A stretch of DNA of 64,000 bases, from assembly GCF_001550135.1 (NCBI RefSeq), contig NZ_LRUE01000021.1, positions 1,434 to 65,433 on the forward strand. Direction: 5' to 3'. This DNA is from Pseudoalteromonas shioyasakiensis (GTDB taxonomy: Bacteria; Pseudomonadota; Gammaproteobacteria; Enterobacterales; Alteromonadaceae). Positions 37,674-46,448 of this stretch are shown piece after piece (position 1 is the first letter of the stretch; each line of letters starts with the position of its first letter). The notes beneath the pieces were generated by a model, which had not been told where the DNA came from, ran no database searches, and saw only the letters and a list, made by a program, of their open reading frames with translations. The position numbers and the translations under genes were made by a program.

Positions 37674-38381
37674 TTATTGATTCTCTTGCTTAGTGGTAAC
37701 TTTCTCGATGCGTTTTTCAAATTCACCTTTAATCACTCGGTCAATATAGATACCCGGCGTGTGAATTTGGCTTGGCTCTAGCTCCCCTGGCTCAACAATT
37801 TTTTCAACTTCAAGAACCGTAATTTTGCCTGCGGTTGCTGCCATCGGATTAAAGTTCATCGCCGTATGACGATAAATACAGTTACCGTAGCGATCTGCTT
37901 TCCACGCTTTAACTATCGCAAAGTCGCCAGTAATGCTTGGCTCTAATAAATAATCGCGACCATTAATATTGCGGGTTTCTTTACCGTCAGCCACCGGTGT
38001 ACCGACACCCGTTGCGGTATAAAATGCAGGAATACCCGCACCACCAGCACGCATTTTTTCAGCTAAAGTGCCTTGCGGTGTGAGCTCAACTTCAAGTTCA
38101 CCATTTAATAGTTGCTGCTCAAATAGCGCGTTTTCACCAACGTAAGAGGCAACCATCTTGCTGATTTGCTTGTCTTCAAGTAGCACTCCTAAACCAAAAC
38201 CATCAACACCACAGTTATTCGATACCACGGTTAAATCACGGGTGCCTTGACGTTTAATTTGCGCAATAAGTCCTTCAGGAATACCGCATAAGCCAAAACC
38301 ACCGGCTATCACTGTCATGCCATCTTCAAGACCAGCCATCGCTTCGCTGTAACTTGTAACTACTTTATCAAAACCTGCCAT
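37674..38381 (-). CDS. scoA: 3-oxoacid CoA-transferase subunit A
   Basis: This 235-aa subunit has the CoA-transferase family 1 signature [19 protein letters not shown] and later [14 protein letters not shown]. It partners the adjacent subunit B. Together with the upstream dehydrogenase it converts 3-hydroxybutyrate via acetoacetate into acetoacetyl-CoA, linking to central metabolism. Confidence 0.94.
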   Translation of the reverse strand: MAGFDKVVTSYSEAMAGLEDGMTVIAGGFGLCGIPEGLIAQIKRQGTRDLTVVSNNCGVDGFGLGVLLEDKQISKMVASYVGENALFEQQLLNGELEVELTPQGTLAEKMRAGGAGIPAFYTATGVGTPVADGKETRNINGRDYLLEPSITGDFAIVKAWKADRYGNCIYRHTAMNFNPMAATAGKITVLEVEKIVEPGELEPSQIHTPGIYIDRVIKGEFEKRIEKVTTKQENQ

Positions 38382-38390
38382 TGGCTCCTC

Positions 38391-39152
38391 CTACTGTGCA
38401 GTCCAACCGCCATCAATGGCAATTGCTTGGGCGGTAATATTGCGTGCTGCATCGGCCATTAAAAAGCTAACGGTATGCAGGATCTCATCTAAGCCGATAA
38501 ATGCTTTTTTCGGCATCGGTGCTAACATAATTGTGTCGATCACTTGTTGCTCTGAAATGCCATGCTCTTTGGCTTGCGAGGCAATTTGTTGCTCCACAAG
38601 CGGTGTTTTTACATAGGCTGGGCACACAGTATTAATCGTGATGTTGGCATCACCCGTTTCGAGCGCCATGGTTTTAGCAAAGCCGATTAAGCCATGTTTT
38701 GCAGCGATATAAGCCGACTTATATTTAGACGCCACCATCGCATGAATTGAGCCAATATTAATGATACGACCAAAATCTTGCTCACGCATGCGAGGGAGTA
38801 CTGCCTTGGTCATCATCGCCGGGCCAACGAGCATAACTTGCTGTAAGAACTGCCACTTATCAGCCGGAAAATCTTCAAGCTTCGCAACGTGCTGAATACC
38901 TGCATTATTAATAAGTACATCAATTGGCTGATTAAGCTCAGTAAAAAACTGCTCTATTGCATCACTGTCTGCCACATTAAGTGCATACCCTTCGGCGCTA
39001 CCACCTTGCTCAACAATGCCTGCTGCCGCTTGCTGTGCTGCTTGCTGATTTAAATCAGTCACAATAATAGTGTGACCTTGCATCGCCAGTTGCTGGGCAA
39101 CATATAGACCAATACCACTGGCTGCACCAGTAATTAAAACTGTTTTGTTCAT
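38391..39152 (-). CDS. bdhA: 3-hydroxybutyrate dehydrogenase (SDR family)
   Basis: This 253-aa short-chain dehydrogenase has the NAD site TGAASGIG (about 8-15), NNAGIQH, and the catalytic serine and Tyr-x3-Lys in NIGSIHAMVASKYKSAYIAAKHG. The C-terminal DGGWTAQ is typical of D-3-hydroxybutyrate dehydrogenases. It oxidises 3-hydroxybutyrate to acetoacetate with NAD. Its position next to scoAB supports this over other SDR activities. Confidence 0.9.
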   Translation of the reverse strand: MNKTVLITGAASGIGLYVAQQLAMQGHTIIVTDLNQQAAQQAAAGIVEQGGSAEGYALNVADSDAIEQFFTELNQPIDVLINNAGIQHVAKLEDFPADKWQFLQQVMLVGPAMMTKAVLPRMREQDFGRIINIGSIHAMVASKYKSAYIAAKHGLIGFAKTMALETGDANITINTVCPAYVKTPLVEQQIASQAKEHGISEQQVIDTIMLAPMPKKAFIGLDEILHTVSFLMADAARNITAQAIAIDGGWTAQ

Positions 39153-39156
39153 CGGG

Positions 39157-40344
39157 CTACTCCTCTAAAAACTCACTGATAAGCTGCGCTTTCGTGGCGA
39201 TTGAGAAAATGCCATCAAGGTGTCCCCAACCCCCTTCAATTTCTGAAATCTCAACGTCTTTACCTGCCGCTTTCATGGTGTCAAACACTGTACGCATGTT
39301 TTCAGGGCGAAGCAGTAAGTCGTTCGTTGCGGGTAGTAATAATGTTTTGGCAGAGACATTTTTAAGCGCCGTTGTTAAATCACTTTGCATGCCAGCGGTA
39401 AATAGTTGTGATGCCCGGACCAAATAAAGTACATGGTTGGCATCTTGCGTTTTCGCTCGTGCCATTGCGCGCTGAGCGAGTACTTGGTTTAACTTAGGCA
39501 AGGTACGAATATCTTTTAACGCACCTTCATCCAATACATTAAAGTCAGGGAAGCTCGCGTTATAAATAATTGGATGCATCGCATCTTGTGTAATATTAAG
39601 CATGGTTGCTGCTAAGCCATCTAACGGGCGCTCTTTACCGTAGTAATTACCTTGCTGCCAGTTTTTATCTAAACGAATTGGTAACGCCCATTTTTCAAGT
39701 GCCGCGACTGTCCATGCATCCATAGTTGCAGCGCCAATCACATGAATTAAACGCTCTACTTTATCTGGATAACGTGTTGCCCACTCAAGTGCTTGAAACG
39801 ATCCCATTGATGCGCCCATCACAGCATGTAATTTAGTGATACCTAAGCTGTCGAGTAAGCGCTTTTGCACATTCACAAAGTCAGTAATCGTAACCACAGG
39901 GAAATCTAACCCATAAGGTTTGCCTGTTTTTGGATTAGTTGATGCAGGGCCTGTCGTAATTACATTTTCATCATGCCAGTTGGCATTCACTAGGGTATCT
40001 GAGCTAATCACATAATATTTATTCGTATCGATAGCTTTACCTGGGCCGATAATCGCATCCCAATAACCCGGTAGGGCATCATCCGCTTTATATTTACCTG
40101 CGGCATGAGAAGTACCAGAGAAATAATGAGTGATTAAAATCACGTTATCTTTATTGGCGTTTAGTTTTCCGTAACTTTCCCAGCCAATGTCCACTTGCTC
40201 TAAAGTCACACCAGACACAGTGGTAAAATCTTTTGTCGTAAAATGCTGTTTTTCCACCAGCATGGTGTCGGCTTTGTTGGCAGCGCCAAACGCAGTGCTA
40301 CTAAATACAACCAGCCATAGCAAAATTATTAATTTGGTTTTCAT
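39157..40344 (-). CDS. exported alpha/beta hydrolase, homoserine O-acetyltransferase-like fold
   Basis: This 395-aa protein has a signal peptide (about 1-20, ending AFG). The alpha/beta hydrolase fold is of the MetX (homoserine O-acetyltransferase) group: nucleophile elbow GASMGS with Ser179, an acid in LLPATNDLLL and a histidine in GGWGHLDGIF. True MetX is cytoplasmic, so export argues for a hydrolase. Context with a 3-hydroxybutyrate permease, dehydrogenase and CoA-transferase suggests it cleaves a 3-hydroxybutyrate ester or oligomer in the periplasm, which is inference. Gaps to its neighbours are only 4 and 9 bases. Confidence 0.78.
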   Translation of the reverse strand: MKTKLIILLWLVVFSSTAFGAANKADTMLVEKQHFTTKDFTTVSGVTLEQVDIGWESYGKLNANKDNVILITHYFSGTSHAAGKYKADDALPGYWDAIIGPGKAIDTNKYYVISSDTLVNANWHDENVITTGPASTNPKTGKPYGLDFPVVTITDFVNVQKRLLDSLGITKLHAVMGASMGSFQALEWATRYPDKVERLIHVIGAATMDAWTVAALEKWALPIRLDKNWQQGNYYGKERPLDGLAATMLNITQDAMHPIIYNASFPDFNVLDEGALKDIRTLPKLNQVLAQRAMARAKTQDANHVLYLVRASQLFTAGMQSDLTTALKNVSAKTLLLPATNDLLLRPENMRTVFDTMKAAGKDVEISEIEGGWGHLDGIFSIATKAQLISEFLEE

Positions 40345-40353
40345 TGCTGTTCC

Positions 40354-41661
40354 TTAAAAGATAATAAAGAGTCCAAGTGCCAAGGCGACACCGATAAGCG
40401 GAATAACCGCAGTGAGCGCTGCCATTGACCAATACGCTCGTTGATGCGTTTCTTTACAGATAGCGCGTATTGTTGTGACCACATAACCATTATGCGGCAA
40501 GGTATCTAGGGCTCCAGAGCTAATTGCCACTACTCGGTGCAGTTGTTCAGGGTTTACACCCATGTCTAAATAACCCGGTGCGACAAGCGGTAATGCAATA
40601 GCTTGCCCGCCAGAAGCCGAACCAGTTAAACCAGCAATTACACTGACCGCAACCGCAGCACCAACCAACTCATTCCCCGGCATATGGGTCATCACATCGA
40701 CAGCGGCGGTAAATGCTGGTGATACTTTCGCCACAGCGCCAAAGCCAACCACAGCAGCGGTATTACCGATTGCCACTAAAGCGCCAGTTGTACCAACATT
40801 AATCGCGTTACCCATATCGTGAAAATGCTTGAAGTTAATAATCACAATACTCAGTACACCACCAAGTAAGGCAACAATAAGCGCGGTTTGCTGTAGTACA
40901 TCATGTAGCGTAAATGATAAAAGTAGCACCACGATCAGCGGGATCACACCCGTAATTGGATGCGGACGACGACGCTCAATAATGACAGGGTCATCATCAC
41001 GCGCTTCAAAGGTCTCGCCGTTAGCAACGGCCTTTTTGATCATCTTGTTTAACCAAAAGTAACCTGCTGTCGCCATGAATATAGCCACCACTAAGCTCAC
41101 TTCCCAAGCCGCATAGGGTGACGTACCAAGGTGCTTAACCGGGATCCAGTTTTGAATTTCTGGCGAGCCTGCCGAAGTCATGGTAAAGGTCACCGAACCA
41201 AATGCCAGCGTTGCTGGAATAAAGCGGCGCGGTAAGTTTGCATCTTTAAACAGACTTAATGCCATTGGGTAGACAGAAAACGCAACAATAAAGACGCTCA
41301 CGCCACCGTAGGTTAAAACTGCACAGGCAATCACAACCGCAAGAACGGCGTGCTTCATACCTAGTTTACCCACAATGTAGCTCGCAACACTGTCAGCAGC
41401 ACCGGTGTCTTCCATGAACTTACCGAATAAAGAACCCAGTAAGAACATAAAGAACCATGCGCTTAAGAAGCCTGCAAAGCCATCCATATAGGCGTTAATA
41501 AAGTTTGTATCTGCCGATACAGGGAAAATGGCCATGCCACTACTAAGTGCAACTAACAGTGCACAGATTGGCGCAGCGATAAATAAATTTACCCCACGCA
41601 GCGTTAAAATGATCAGCAGTATTAAACCGCCTAACAGTCCTATCATGCTCAGCATAGACAT
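40354..41661 (-). CDS. GntP-family permease, probable 3-hydroxybutyrate importer
   Basis: This 435-aa inner-membrane protein has about 12 helices and GntP-family features (GTTGALVAIGNTAAVVGFGAV, SASGGQAIALPL, SSGALDTLPHNGYVVTT). The family includes gluconate permeases and permeases encoded beside 3-hydroxybutyrate dehydrogenase. As first gene of the operon with hydrolase, bdhA and scoAB, its likely substrate is 3-hydroxybutyrate or acetoacetate. It is divergent from the TonB receptor across 289 bp. Confidence 0.86.
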   Translation of the reverse strand: MSMLSMIGLLGGLILLIILTLRGVNLFIAAPICALLVALSSGMAIFPVSADTNFINAYMDGFAGFLSAWFFMFLLGSLFGKFMEDTGAADSVASYIVGKLGMKHAVLAVVIACAVLTYGGVSVFIVAFSVYPMALSLFKDANLPRRFIPATLAFGSVTFTMTSAGSPEIQNWIPVKHLGTSPYAAWEVSLVVAIFMATAGYFWLNKMIKKAVANGETFEARDDDPVIIERRRPHPITGVIPLIVVLLLSFTLHDVLQQTALIVALLGGVLSIVIINFKHFHDMGNAINVGTTGALVAIGNTAAVVGFGAVAKVSPAFTAAVDVMTHMPGNELVGAAVAVSVIAGLTGSASGGQAIALPLVAPGYLDMGVNPEQLHRVVAISSGALDTLPHNGYVVTTIRAICKETHQRAYWSMAALTAVIPLIGVALALGLFIIF

Positions 41662-41950
41662 TCCTATAATTATTGTTATTACACAGATGAGGTGACATCG
41701 GAATAATGCTTTCAGTCTTACCCTAAGCGTTCAAAAAATACATAACACTAAGGTACTATCTGCTTTAAAAATAGCTTAATTGCTTGATAAATAAAGGGCT
41801 GCGGCGGGTATAGCACTATGGTACTAATTCAATTTTTGCAACTATCTTCTACATTAACTGACAGGTGACACGGGCAAATCTTATTAAGTCTTCGGCAACA
41901 TCAATGTGAGTGGCCATAAGACTAATGACAACAATAACAAGGAATACAAC

Positions 41951-44242
41951 ATGATAAAGCTTAACCCAAAAGTCGCGCCACTTACTCTGGCTGTATCACT
42001 TGCTTTGGCAGGTGTCAGTGCTCAAGCGGCAGAACAAGCCGAACCTGCAGCAAAAAAAGGTGAACTTGAACGTATTCAGGTAACAGCACGTAAAACTGTT
42101 GAAAACCTGCAAGAAGTTCCTGTTGCTGTAACCTCAGTGGGTGCTGAAGAACTGGCAGAAAATGGCATCGTCGTTATGACCGAAGTTCAGCAGTTCTCGC
42201 CAAATACCACCCTGCAAGCAAGCCGTGGCACTAACTCTACAATTACCGCGTTTATTCGTGGTGTAGGTCAACAAGATCCACTTTGGGGCTATGAGCCAGG
42301 CGTAGGTATTTATATTGATGATGTCTACCTTGCTCGCCCTCAAGGTGCCGTGCTTGACCTTCTTGATGTGCAACAAATCGAAGTATTACGTGGTCCACAA
42401 GGGACGCTTTACGGTAAAAATACCATAGGTGGTGCGATTAAATACGTCACCAAAGAAATGAGCGGTGATGCTACCTTAAATATTCAAGGCACTGTAGGTA
42501 GCTATAACCAGAAAGATTTAAAAATCACTGGCCAATTACCGATTGTTGACGAAAAACTTTACGTTGGCTTTGGTTTTGCGACGCTTAACCGTGATGGCTT
42601 TGGCGAGTTTTTAACATCGGCTCTTGATAACCAAGACCGCGAAAACTACAACAAAGACGTAACAGCAGCACGCGTTACACTCGAATACACTCCGACTGAC
42701 GACTTATTCTTCCGTTTCGCGTGGGATAAAACAGAAGACAAATCAAACGCAAAAGGTGGTTACCGTTTACTACCAAGTATTCTTACTGATGCACCAGTTC
42801 CAGACAGCGTGTATGACTCTTACACCAGCTTACCAACATGGAATAAAGTTGAACTAGAAGGCTATAGCCTAACTGCTCGTTGGGATATGACTGACCGTAC
42901 TAGCATTAAATATATTGGTTCAAGCCGTGAGAGCTACTCACCGACTAATATCGACTTTGATAACACGTCAATTCAAATTTTCGATGTACCTGCTATTTAC
43001 GATGATGAACAAACCACTCATGAGTTACAGCTAAATCATCAAGGCGATAACTACAAATTGGTTTCGGGCCTTTACTACTATGATGGTGAATCTTGCGGTC
43101 AATTTGAGGCTATTTTAGGTATCTTAGGTCAAAGCTTAGGTGCCCCGGGTCTGACTCGTGAAGTAAGCGGCTGTAGTAACTCAAACAGTAAAGCAGCGTA
43201 TATCCAAAGCTCAATTGATTTAACCGATAAATGGTCAATGACACTCGGCGCGCGTTACACCAAAGACAAAAAAGAAGCACAGGTTAACAATGGCCTAATC
43301 TTTGACATTGTTTATCCAGAATCAGGTTGGGTACCAGGTTACACTCGCCCAGAAGGTCAACTGGTTCCAACAGTACTCGATGATGAAGAAGAATGGTCAC
43401 GCTTCACACCACGTGCAGGTGTTGAATACCAGTACAATCGTGACATCATGTTCTTTGCTAGTTACGCGCAAGGCTTTAAGTCAGGTACTTTCAACCCACG
43501 TGCAACCACTGCAGAGCCAGCAGCAAAACCAGAAATCGTTGATTCATTCGAAATCGGTATGAAGAGTGAGTGGAACAACAACTTACGTGCAAACGTCACT
43601 TTATTCACCCTTGACCATAAAGACCGTCAATACATTTCTGTATTACCGGGCGATAGCGCAGCAGATCTAAATCAACGCTTGGGTAACATTGGTGAGTCAA
43701 CATCAGATGGTATTGAGCTTGAACTAAACTATGTTGCAACAGAGTCACTCAGCTTTGATGCATCAGTAGGTTACATCGATAGTAACTTCGATAACGTAAT
43801 TGATTACGACCCAGAAACCGGTGAAGCATTCGATAAATCAGATCGCTTTACGGTATCAAACACACCTGATTTAACCTTTAACCTGGGTGCAACGTACCGT
43901 ATGTACACAGAAATGGGTGACTTTGTTGTCAATGGTAACTACTACCACAGAGGCGACTACGCGCTATTCGAAGAAGATAGCCTATTAACGCAAGATGCTT
44001 ACGGTATCTTTAATATGGGTATCACTTGGTACAGCACAGATGGTCACTGGACTGCAGGTCTTTACGGTAAAAACTTAACGGATGAAGAGTACATGATTGG
44101 TGGCTACCAATTCGTGGCACCTGATCCAACAGACCCAACTGATATCAGCAAATACACCCCAGGTTTAGGTGGTGATAATACCCTGATTGGTTACTACGGC
44201 GACCCTCGCACTGTAGCCTTCACTGTTGGTTACCGTTTCTAA
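41951..44242 (+). CDS. TonB-dependent outer-membrane receptor
   Basis: This 763-aa receptor has a signal peptide ending AQA (about residue 25), a TonB box region (ELERIQVTARKTVENLQEVPVAVTSV), a plug domain (EVLRGPQGTLYGKNTIGGAI) and a beta-barrel ending in Phe (FTVGYRF). I chose ATG 41951, with AAGGA just upstream, over an in-frame ATG at 41906 because it puts the signal peptide at the N-terminus. I see no Fur box upstream, which argues against siderophore uptake. The divergent 3-hydroxybutyrate operon suggests uptake of a carbon substrate. This class is common among Alteromonadales nutrient receptors. Confidence 0.88.
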   Translation: MIKLNPKVAPLTLAVSLALAGVSAQAAEQAEPAAKKGELERIQVTARKTVENLQEVPVAVTSVGAEELAENGIVVMTEVQQFSPNTTLQASRGTNSTITAFIRGVGQQDPLWGYEPGVGIYIDDVYLARPQGAVLDLLDVQQIEVLRGPQGTLYGKNTIGGAIKYVTKEMSGDATLNIQGTVGSYNQKDLKITGQLPIVDEKLYVGFGFATLNRDGFGEFLTSALDNQDRENYNKDVTAARVTLEYTPTDDLFFRFAWDKTEDKSNAKGGYRLLPSILTDAPVPDSVYDSYTSLPTWNKVELEGYSLTARWDMTDRTSIKYIGSSRESYSPTNIDFDNTSIQIFDVPAIYDDEQTTHELQLNHQGDNYKLVSGLYYYDGESCGQFEAILGILGQSLGAPGLTREVSGCSNSNSKAAYIQSSIDLTDKWSMTLGARYTKDKKEAQVNNGLIFDIVYPESGWVPGYTRPEGQLVPTVLDDEEEWSRFTPRAGVEYQYNRDIMFFASYAQGFKSGTFNPRATTAEPAAKPEIVDSFEIGMKSEWNNNLRANVTLFTLDHKDRQYISVLPGDSAADLNQRLGNIGESTSDGIELELNYVATESLSFDASVGYIDSNFDNVIDYDPETGEAFDKSDRFTVSNTPDLTFNLGATYRMYTEMGDFVVNGNYYHRGDYALFEEDSLLTQDAYGIFNMGITWYSTDGHWTAGLYGKNLTDEEYMIGGYQFVAPDPTDPTDISKYTPGLGGDNTLIGYYGDPRTVAFTVGYRF

Positions 44243-44354
44243 AATAGAATCTAAATCCTTGTGTGAGAAAGGTTTGTCTGAAACTTCCCCTCAGGCAAAC
44301 CTTGTTTCAAAGCGCAAAATCACTTATAACATAACGCATTGGAGAATCGAGGGA

Positions 44355-45017
44355 ATGTCTTTAGCTGTGAACACCATAATCGCCGATGATCACCCGTTAT
44401 TTAGAAGTGCGCTGCGTCAAGCTGCCGCGACATCAGTGCCAGAAGAACATATTAAAGAAACCAGTGACATTGATGGTTTGTTTGCACTGTTAAGCGCTCA
44501 CCCTGAGATTGAACTAATATTTTTAGACCTTACGATCCCAGGTGCAAATGGCCTACAAGCCCTTTCGCAACTGCGTAACCATTACCCTGATATCTTAGTG
44601 ATTATGGTCTCTGCCAATGAGACACCCGCCATAATCAAACAAGCGATGAGCCTTGGCGCTGCAGGCTATATTCCAAAGTCATCTTCTTTAGATGTCATCA
44701 GTGAAGCAATTAGCCATGTACTCAACGGCGACACTTGGTTACCACCTGAAGTAGATTTAACCGATGTGGTGATCAACGACGAACAAAGCGAATTTGCTCG
44801 TAACCTCGAAAAACTAACCCCACAGCAATACCGCGTACTAGCGATGATTGCCGACGGTTTATTGAATAAACAAATCGCCTTTGAAATGTCGATTCAAGAA
44901 ACCACAATCAAACAACATGTGTCAGCGATTTTACGCAAACTCAATGTTTATAACCGCACCCAAGCAGGCATTTTGTTTAATCAGCTTTCGCAAGTTGGCA
45001 AAATCGAAGAAAGCTAA
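44355..45017 (+). CDS. NarL/FixJ-family response regulator
   Basis: This 220-aa protein has a receiver domain (DDHPLFRSAL; phospho-Asp in IFLDLTIPGANG, about residue 55) and a C-terminal LuxR-type helix-turn-helix (LTPQQYRVLAMIADGLLNKQIAFEMSIQETTIKQHVSAIL). The ATG at 44355, with GAGGGA in front, starts exactly at the domain. An in-frame ATG upstream would overlap the receptor gene. No partner kinase is adjacent, so it is an orphan regulator. It lies between the TonB receptor and the sigma-54-driven export operon; its target is unknown. Confidence 0.86.
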   Translation: MSLAVNTIIADDHPLFRSALRQAAATSVPEEHIKETSDIDGLFALLSAHPEIELIFLDLTIPGANGLQALSQLRNHYPDILVIMVSANETPAIIKQAMSLGAAGYIPKSSSLDVISEAISHVLNGDTWLPPEVDLTDVVINDEQSEFARNLEKLTPQQYRVLAMIADGLLNKQIAFEMSIQETTIKQHVSAILRKLNVYNRTQAGILFNQLSQVGKIEES

Positions 45018-45047
45018 TTTAAGCATTCACTCCCAGTTTTAAAACTC

Positions 45048-45070
45048 GCTTTCCCAGTAGTGGGAAAAGC
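45048..45070. promoter_or_regulatory. inverted repeat, candidate enhancer site for the NtrC-type regulator
   Basis: GCTTTCCCA-GTAG-TGGGAAAAGC is a near-perfect inverted repeat about 50 bases upstream of a sigma-54 -24 element. No T tract follows, so it is more operator-like than terminator-like. It could bind the sigma-54 activator encoded at 49705-51081. Confidence 0.5.
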
Positions 45071-45118
45071 TCACGTTCCAAAAAACAAAAAGCCATTACT
45101 TTTCAACACCTTAGTTTT

Positions 45119-45134
45119 TGGCACAAAATTCGCC
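45119..45134 (+). promoter_or_regulatory. sigma-54 (RpoN) promoter of the export operon
   Basis: TGGCACAAAATTCGCC has the invariant GG (45120-45121) and GC (45132-45133) separated by exactly 10 bases and a full TGGCAC -24 box. The -12 TTGC is one base off (TCGC). Transcription would begin about 45145, leaving a leader of about 25 bases before the adaptor ATG at 45171. The operon encodes its own sigma-54 activator, which strongly supports the call. Confidence 0.72.
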
Positions 45135-45170
45135 TTAGCTATTCCATGATTATTTAAATTTATCAGTATC

Positions 45171-46448
45171 ATGGACTTAGACAGCACACTAAAACGCAAA
45201 CCTCAGCAATCAAAAGCTAAAAAATGGCTTATGGCTGCAGCCATTGGCGTGTCGGCTCTTGGCGCTTTAATGGTTTATCAATGGGCTACACCCACTGTAG
45301 TTGCTGCAAGCCAACTGCAAATTGCAACCGTAGAACAAGTCGATTTTGTGGTAAAAATACGTGGCTTTGGTCGTTTAAAGCCAAAGTATCAACGTTATTT
45401 AACCAATACCGACACCGCAATGGTCGAAGCTATCCATGTTTACCCCGGCACTATCGTTAAAAAAGACACTGTGATTTTAAGCCTCGTCAACCCACAGCAA
45501 GCGCAGCGTTTATCGGTCGCTCGGTTAGAACTTGCTCGCCAAAAAGCCAGTGTTAATGAGCAAAGAATTAACCAACAAAGTGAGCTACTTGAGCGCCAAG
45601 CAAATCTCGCCATATTAAAAAGTGAGCTGCAAAGTGCAGAGCTTAGAGTCGATGCTGAAAGCAAACTGATCGAGCAAGGGATTGTTTCAAGCCTCGATTA
45701 CAAACGAAGCATGCTAAACGTTGCACAGCTTACAGAGCGCGTAAGTATCGAGCAGCAACGCCTTGCACAGCTTAAAGAAATGCACTTACAACGTAGCAAA
45801 ATACAGCAAGAACTATTAAGCCAATTTGAGCTTAATTATCAAGTTGAGCAACAGGCTTTTGATCAGCTGCAAATAACGGCAGGTATCGATGGCATGCTGC
45901 AAGAGTTGAATGTTGAACTTGGCCAAAATCTCGTGCCCGGTACCCGCCTTGCGGTGGTTGGATCAAACAAAGCACTCAAAGCAGAGCTAAGCGTTAAGCA
46001 AGCAGATGCCGAAAAAGTGGCACTCAATATGGCAGCGAAAGTAAACACCTTTAGCCAAGCAGACCACAGTGAAGTTGATGCCAAAGTCACCCGAATTGAC
46101 CCTATCGTTACCGATGGTCGAGTTATTATCGAACTTGATTTACAAGGCACACTGCCTGCTAATGCTCGACCCGATTTAAGCATTGAAGGCTATGTGGTTA
46201 GCAACATTATTCCCAATGCGTTAACCATTAACGTGCCGCAAAAAGCACAAGCAAATAGCGAAGCCACGCTATTTAAACTTAATCCAAACACCCAGTTAGC
46301 AACGCCAACCAATATCGAATTTGGTACACTCAGTGACAATCAAATTCAACTTTTGAGCGGTGCCACCGTGGGCGAACAGCTGATCATTTCAGACCTTTCT
46401 AAATGGCAGCATTTGGCAACAATAAAAATCGAACAGGACAGTTTATGA
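45171..46448 (+). CDS. HlyD/MFP-family periplasmic adaptor of an ABC exporter
   Basis: This 425-aa protein has one N-terminal membrane helix (about 18-37), a lipoyl/barrel-sandwich half (GFGRLKPKYQRYLTNTDTAMVEAIHVYPG), a long coiled-coil hairpin (about 110-220, rich in Gln, Glu, Leu and Arg), the second barrel half (LNVELGQNLVPGTRLAVV) and a beta-barrel domain. It would link the inner-membrane MacB-like permease to an outer-membrane channel. Its stop overlaps the ATPase start (ATGA). A sigma-54 promoter lies just upstream. Confidence 0.9.
   Translation: MDLDSTLKRKPQQSKAKKWLMAAAIGVSALGALMVYQWATPTVVAASQLQIATVEQVDFVVKIRGFGRLKPKYQRYLTNTDTAMVEAIHVYPGTIVKKDTVILSLVNPQQAQRLSVARLELARQKASVNEQRINQQSELLERQANLAILKSELQSAELRVDAESKLIEQGIVSSLDYKRSMLNVAQLTERVSIEQQRLAQLKEMHLQRSKIQQELLSQFELNYQVEQQAFDQLQITAGIDGMLQELNVELGQNLVPGTRLAVVGSNKALKAELSVKQADAEKVALNMAAKVNTFSQADHSEVDAKVTRIDPIVTDGRVIIELDLQGTLPANARPDLSIEGYVVSNIIPNALTINVPQKAQANSEATLFKLNPNTQLATPTNIEFGTLSDNQIQLLSGATVGEQLIISDLSKWQHLATIKIEQDSL

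Noticed and set aside
41662..41950. A Fur box and siderophore role for the TonB receptor
   Set aside because: No sequence like AATGAGAATNATT is present in the region upstream, and the neighbours are 3-hydroxybutyrate genes. Two GGTACTA repeats 68 bases apart were seen but are too short to interpret.
44226..44354. An earlier start for the NarL-type regulator overlapping the TonB receptor gene
   Set aside because: The extra 43 residues have no domain, while ATG 44355 has a good ribosome-binding site and begins at the receiver domain.
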